DNA from: Oscillospiraceae bacterium | GTDB lineage: Bacteria > Bacillota > Clostridia > Oscillospirales > CAG-272 | NCBI GenBank assembly: GCA_009788105.1 | Contig: WQSD01000032.1 | Span: 1-9,511, forward strand | DNA length: 9,511 nucleotides | Direction: 5' to 3' | In this document: piece after piece, positions 6,470 to 9,511 of the stretch | Numbering within the stretch: the stretch's first letter is position 1 | Layout of the letters: the number at the start of each line of letters is the position of its first letter | Position numbers and translations under genes: made by a program | Notes under the pieces: generated by a model | What the model saw: only the letters and a program-made list of their open reading frames with translations | Database searches by the model: none | Told to the model about the DNA's origin: nothing

Positions 6470-7006
6470 CTAATTATTCAACAATCCTACATAGGGCAGT
6501 CCTCGGTAGTGCTCGTTGTAGTCCAGTCCATATCCCACCACAAACTTGTTTGGAATGGTCATGCCCACATAATCAGGCACGAATTCCACTTCCCGACGCG
6601 AGGGTTTGTCAAGCAGGGTGCAGAATTTTATGTCAGCCGCACCACAGTCGGTAAGATATTCGCACAAAAACCTCGCTGTGCGTCCTGTGTCTACAATGTC
6701 CTCTACCACAACAACTCGCTTACCTGCAAAATCACGAATGGCAGGCTCGTACTCAAGGCGCACCACACCGCTGGACTTTGTGCCGCTGCCGTAAGATGAC
6801 ACCTTGATGTAATCAAGCATGACAGGTGCATCAAGTTTTTTCGCAAGGTCGCTTGTGAACATTGCTGCCCCCTTTAACACGCACAATAGCAACAATTCGG
6901 TGTCACTTCGGCAGTCCGCCAAAATTTCATCGGCAACGCGAGAAACAATAGCATCCAGCTGTTTGGAAGATATTAAAATTTCGGGGGTTAAATAAGATGT
7001 GTTCAT
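6470..7006 (-). CDS. hpt: Hypoxanthine phosphoribosyltransferase
   Basis: Purine salvage enzyme that joins hypoxanthine (often also guanine) to PRPP, giving IMP or GMP. The 178-residue protein has the pyrophosphate loop LKG (44-46), the flexible-loop SSYG (70-73), the PRPP-binding signature VVVEDIVDTGRT (99-110) with the acidic pair E102/D103, K134 of the base-contacting LLDKPS segment, and the C-terminal NKFVVGYGLDYNE (153-165). Length and motifs are normal. I place the start at 7006 (MNTSYL), with a modest GAG six or so bases upstream; a start at 7030 would add eight residues but has no ribosome site and would use the likely -10 element as codons. First gene of the hpt-ftsH operon. The tRNA-lysidine synthetase gene tilS, often upstream in Bacillus relatives, is absent here. 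Confidence 0.95.
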   Translation of the reverse strand: MNTSYLTPEILISSKQLDAIVSRVADEILADCRSDTELLLLCVLKGAAMFTSDLAKKLDAPVMLDYIKVSSYGSGTKSSGVVRLEYEPAIRDFAGKRVVVVEDIVDTGRTARFLCEYLTDCGAADIKFCTLLDKPSRREVEFVPDYVGMTIPNKFVVGYGLDYNEHYRGLPYVGLLNN

Positions 7007-7018
7007 AATGCTCTCACT

Positions 7019-7027
7019 ATTATAACA
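7019..7027 (-). promoter_or_regulatory. Candidate extended -10 promoter of hpt-ftsH
   Basis: On the minus strand TGTTATAAT forms a full extended -10 element (TGnTATAAT). The -35 position holds no good hexamer. Transcription would start near 7012, only about six bases before the hpt ATG at 7006, so the message would be nearly leaderless. A second promoter farther upstream is possible. Confidence 0.5.
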
Positions 7028-7046
7028 CATTTAACAGGGAATAGCA

Positions 7047-7170
7047 CTATTTTGTTTGTTAATGTTTTGTAAATTTAAGCCAAAGGAAGATTGAGCAATG
7101 AAGAATGAAAAATTAAGAATGAGTGTAGGGGAGGTTGCCCTCGGCGTCCCGCCTTTTGGGATAGCATTAA
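7047..7170. other. Gene-free part of the hpt-dacF divergent interval
   Basis: No convincing gene. An AT-rich half (7047-7125) contains a short near-repeat (ATGAAGAATG, then TTAAGAATGAG), followed by a GC-richer half with two small palindromes (GAGG/CCTC near 7131-7142 and TCCC/GGGA near 7147-7161). A 64-codon reading frame on the minus strand (7225-7031) lacks a ribosome site and has no protein-like features. Confidence 0.5.
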
Positions 7171-7175
7171 CATTA

Positions 7176-7246
7176 TATTGCTCCACCAAACAAACATTAC
7201 ACATTTTGACTGTCAATAAATGCAACGTTTATTCGGCGGAGCAATA
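7176..7246 (-). repeat. Long imperfect hairpin upstream of hpt
   Basis: Bases 7176-7209 fold back on 7213-7246 around a three-base loop with no bulge. Of 34 opposed positions, 26 are Watson-Crick pairs, six are A/C oppositions on the plus strand that become G-U pairs in a minus-strand RNA, and two are true mismatches (7203/7219 and 7205/7217). It would therefore be a 32-of-34 paired stem if transcribed leftward, toward hpt. No T run follows, so it is not a simple terminator. It could be a leader structure, a small RNA, or a decayed palindromic element. Confidence 0.75.
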
Positions 7247-7275
7247 ATTTCGTTACATCCTTATTGTGAGGTGCT

Positions 7276-7344
7276 AGTCGTAAAAAGTTTTTAGTCCAGT
7301 TTTTTACAAAAAACTGGTGCGGTGTGGGCGCATAGCCCACGACT
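7276..7344. repeat. Structured intergenic repeat element, copy B (short form)
   Basis: Bases 7282-7340 match 1792-1850 of copy A with three differences. The two internal hairpins are kept: 7296-7317 (CCAGTTTTTT/AAAAAACTGG) and 7324-7340 (GTGGGC/GCCCAC). The outer pairing is AGTCGT (7276-7281) with ACGACT (7339-7344), which differs from copy A yet is still complementary. The left half of copy A (hairpins at 1708-1724 and 1731-1750) is missing. Confidence 0.8.
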
Positions 7345-7388
7345 TTTATGTTTTTCGATGACAAGATGGGGACAAGTTAGCATATCAC

Positions 7389-7417
7389 TTGACTTTAACA
7401 ATTATTTTTGATATAAT
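7389..7417 (+). promoter_or_regulatory. Near-consensus sigma-A promoter of the dacF-rnhB operon
   Basis: TTGACT (7389-7394) and TATAAT (7412-7417) are separated by 17 bases, and TG at 7409-7410 gives an extended -10. Transcription would start near 7424, leaving a leader of about 46 bases that ends in the ribosome site AAAGGAG (7458-7464). High basal expression is expected; no operator is apparent. Confidence 0.9.
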
Positions 7418-7469
7418 ACAGTCACAAGCTATATAACACTCCACTTACCTCTCCCCGAAAGGAGTCGCC

Positions 7470-8816
7470 ATGCCCCGAAAAAAACTTCGCTTTACTTGCT
7501 TTTTGCTGGTAGTTTTCACAATACTCCTTTCCCTGTTGCCAACAGCAGTAACGGCAGATACCCCGCCAATCCCATACCTTGACCGGGTGGGTGGGGTGCT
7601 TTTGTTGAACATGGAATGCGGAACGGTGGTGTACGAACGACAGGCAAACACTCGTGTCATGCCCGCCTCCACCACAAAAATCATGACCTCGCTTATTGCA
7701 ATCGAGCATATGTCAGACCGTATGTACGAAACTGTCACCGTTCCGGCAATAATTCCCCAGATGACCGCAGGACTGAACATGGGGTTGCAGGCAAACGAGG
7801 AAATAGAGGTTAGATACCTGCTTGCGGCTAATATAATTTCAGGGGCAAATGATGCGGCAATGATGTTGGCGTATCTTGTTTCCGGGTCGCAACAGGATTT
7901 TGTAGAGCTAATGAACCAGCGTGCCGAGGAGTGGGGAATGTTTGACACTAACTATGTCAACGCAACCGGGATTGACGGGGAGGGCGCACGGACAACCCCT
8001 CATGATGTTTCAAGAATTGCTTTGCGTGCAAAAGAATGCAGGGTTTTCATGAGATACGCCGGGCAAGCAACATTTATTATTCCACCCACAAACCTTTCTG
8101 CCCAACAGCGAATTTACAATCGAAATTATCTTGTGTCCGGCGGTTTTATCCTGCCTGTGTACGGCCGCCCTGAGGTGAACGGACTGAATGCAGGGAATAC
8201 CGAGGGTGCTGGCACAGTGGTTGTCGCCACCGCTTCGGTGAACAATACCATGCTAATGGCAATTGTTTTCGGCGGAAGCAACCGCTACGCAGGACAAGTA
8301 TCCTTCTCCTGCCACCTTGCCGCATGGGCACTAATATCATGGGCAGGGGAAAATTATTCGTATCAAACTGTGTTTGACCGCTCAAGCATTGTTGGAGAAA
8401 TTAGCGTTGCCTTTGCCCGCGGAAGCGATTATATCACAGTTGTCCCACGGGACACGGTTGTACTTTTCCTAAACAACAATGCAGACACAGACGAAATTCT
8501 AACCACAAGGATAGAGTGGCTTGGGGAGGAATTTATTGCTCCTGTTGCGGCAGAAACAGTTGTAGGAACTATATTTATTTATCAAGGTGGACGAAGAATC
8601 AGCGAAATGGAGCTGATAACCCGCAACAGCTTGTCCCTAAACCAGTGGCAGTATATTATTACCGGCATATACAATATTGTTTCTTCAACGGCGTTTTTGA
8701 TTGGTGCTCTTGTTTTCGCCATAATTTGCGTGTGGTATATTCTTACAACCGCAGGAAAACGCTATCGCAAACAGGAGCAAGAGCGAATTGCACACCTGAA
8801 GAAAGGCGATTCATGA
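7470..8816 (+). CDS. Peptidase S11 (D-alanyl-D-alanine carboxypeptidase)-like protein with altered active-site motifs
   Basis: The 448-residue protein has a signal peptide (1-29, AVTA then D), a DacA/DacF-type penicillin-binding domain (about 33-290), a beta-rich PBP5 C-terminal-like domain (about 299-380) and a C-terminal membrane helix (about 400-425) followed by a basic cytoplasmic tail. Family members remove the terminal D-alanine of peptidoglycan pentapeptides outside the cell. The SxxK nucleophile motif STTK (67-70) is present. The SxN motif reads GAN (125-127), with serine one position too early and no gap in the surrounding alignment, and the KTG motif reads NAG (240-242) within VNGLNAGNTEGAG. 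Both are normally essential, so activity may be lost or changed. The frame is otherwise intact. AAAGGAG lies five bases before the ATG. Overlaps rnhB by four bases. Confidence 0.9.
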   Translation: MPRKKLRFTCFLLVVFTILLSLLPTAVTADTPPIPYLDRVGGVLLLNMECGTVVYERQANTRVMPASTTKIMTSLIAIEHMSDRMYETVTVPAIIPQMTAGLNMGLQANEEIEVRYLLAANIISGANDAAMMLAYLVSGSQQDFVELMNQRAEEWGMFDTNYVNATGIDGEGARTTPHDVSRIALRAKECRVFMRYAGQATFIIPPTNLSAQQRIYNRNYLVSGGFILPVYGRPEVNGLNAGNTEGAGTVVVATASVNNTMLMAIVFGGSNRYAGQVSFSCHLAAWALISWAGENYSYQTVFDRSSIVGEISVAFARGSDYITVVPRDTVVLFLNNNADTDEILTTRIEWLGEEFIAPVAAETVVGTIFIYQGGRRISEMELITRNSLSLNQWQYIITGIYNIVSSTAFLIGALVFAIICVWYILTTAGKRYRKQEQERIAHLKKGDS

Positions 8817-9418
8817 ACTGGCACACGGAAGACGGATACATATCTCAGGGATACGCCACAATCTGCGGTGTAGACGAAGCCGGGCGTGGGCCTCTTGCCG
8901 GGGACGTGTACGCCGCCGCTTGCATTTTGCCATATGGACTGGAGCTTGTAGGTCTGGACGACTCGAAAAAGCTGACGGCAAAGCGGCGAGAGGGTTTGTT
9001 TGACCAAATATGCCATTCTGCTGTAGCCTATTGTATCGCTTCTGCCACTGTGGCAGAGATTGAGGAGCATAATATCCTTGGGGCGGCTATGCTTGCTATG
9101 ACTCGGGCGGTGGAGGGGCTGGCTACAGCTCCATCTATTGCACTAATCGATGGCAATCGCACGCCCAAACTGGCAATTCCAGCTGTGGCTATTGTAAAAG
9201 GCGATGGCGTTAGCCCGAATATTGCCGCCGCATCTATTCTTGCAAAGGTTGCCCGTGACCGTGCTTGCCTTGAAATGGACAAGTCATATCCACAGTATAA
9301 TTTTGCCAAACATAAGGGGTATGGCACACGGGAACATATGGATTTGGTTCGCCTGCACGGCCCTTGCCCATTGCACCGACCCAGCTTTTTGAAGTTTTTG
9401 AGAAGCGATGCGGGGTAG
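8813..9418 (+). CDS. rnhB: Ribonuclease HII
   Basis: Cuts RNA in RNA-DNA hybrids and starts removal of single ribonucleotides misinserted in DNA. The 201-residue protein is of compact bacterial RNase HII length. It shows GVDEAGRGPLAG (19-30) with catalytic D21 and E22 and the GRG substrate-sensing motif, DDSKKLT (49-55), IDGN with D113 (112-115), KGDG with D131 (129-132), and the IAAASILAKVARDR helix (137-150), then KHKGYGT (166-172) and the HRPSF end (188-192). All four acidic catalytic residues are present. The ATG at 8813 overlaps the preceding TGA (ATGA), with AAAGG six bases upstream; the same frame is open well upstream, inside the dacF-like gene, but that stretch is out-of-frame shadow. 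Cytoplasmic. The yraN gene often found after rnhB is not in the window. Confidence 0.95.
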   Translation: MNWHTEDGYISQGYATICGVDEAGRGPLAGDVYAAACILPYGLELVGLDDSKKLTAKRREGLFDQICHSAVAYCIASATVAEIEEHNILGAAMLAMTRAVEGLATAPSIALIDGNRTPKLAIPAVAIVKGDGVSPNIAAASILAKVARDRACLEMDKSYPQYNFAKHKGYGTREHMDLVRLHGPCPLHRPSFLKFLRSDAG

Positions 9419-9426
9419 TGGCACAA

Positions 9427-9509
9427 CCCCCCTCGCACCCGATTGGGGCATAAAGAAATGTTTCGGCAAAGCCCCCGACCCTTGCGAGGGGGGATGTCCC
9501 GCAGGGACA
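9427..9509. repeat. Nested inverted repeats downstream of rnhB
   Basis: An 11-bp perfect pair, CCCCCCTCGCA (9427-9437) with TGCGAGGGGGG (9483-9493), encloses a second pair GGGGC/GCCCC (9445-9449 with 9471-9475). It is followed at once by TGTCCC-GCA-GGGACA (9495-9509). No T run follows on the plus strand, so terminator function is doubtful. Its style, GC-rich palindromes in series, resembles copy A, and it may be another dispersed element cut by the window end. Confidence 0.6.
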
Positions 9510-9511
9510 GG

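Noticed and set aside
6470..7030. Start of hpt at 7030
   Set aside because: No ribosome site upstream, and the extra codons coincide with the best -10 element.
7172..7177. TATAAT on the minus strand as an alternative hpt promoter
   Set aside because: No acceptable -35 hexamer at 16-18 bases and no extended -10; its position at the hairpin base makes chance likely, though mapping could revive it.
7031..7225. 64-codon minus-strand reading frame between hpt and dacF
   Set aside because: Begins within the long hairpin, lacks a ribosome site, and its composition reflects intergenic repeats.
8516..8812. Longer reading of the rnhB frame, starting inside the carboxypeptidase-like gene
   Set aside because: The upstream part is a cysteine/arginine-rich shadow of the real gene in another frame; RNase HII homology begins near 8813, which has its own ribosome site.

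Overview
The window reads as chromosomal DNA of a low-to-mid GC Firmicute, most likely a clostridium-like anaerobe. The reasons are strong AGGAGG-type ribosome sites, consensus sigma-A-type promoters, the hpt-ftsH gene pair typical of Firmicutes, a single-domain (no helix-turn-helix) biotin ligase, and NatA/NatB-like ABC genes. Assignment below class level is inference. No phage, plasmid, transposase, CRISPR, tRNA or rRNA signal was seen.

Layout. (1) A rightward cluster at 99-1682 holds an unrecognised 103-residue protein, a biotin-protein ligase (birA) starting directly after its stop codon, and a small four-helix membrane protein. (2) A gene-free stretch at 1683-2082 is filled by a structured repeat element, a strong intrinsic terminator and a roughly 100-nt hairpin. 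(3) A leftward operon (4123 to 2083) encodes an ABC ATPase and its ABC-2 permease, with a clear promoter. (4) A leftward operon (7006 to 4295) encodes hypoxanthine phosphoribosyltransferase (hpt) and the membrane AAA protease FtsH, closed by a terminator just after ftsH. (5) A divergent gene-free stretch at 7007-7469 holds a long hairpin, a second copy of the repeat element and a near-consensus promoter. (6) A rightward operon (7470-9418) encodes a secreted, membrane-anchored D,D-carboxypeptidase-like protein and RNase HII (rnhB) with a 4-nt overlap. (7) The window ends in another inverted-repeat structure.

Most genes are housekeeping: biotin loading, purine salvage, membrane protein quality control, RNA removal from DNA, and export. 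I do not see a complete new multi-gene system. The points most worth a second look are: the carboxypeptidase-like protein keeps its nucleophile motif but lacks the conserved residues of its two other active-site motifs; two long intergenic hairpins have transition mismatches that are all G-U pairs if the minus strand is transcribed and none if the plus strand is; and a dispersed repeat whose two copies differ by a base-pair-preserving double change.
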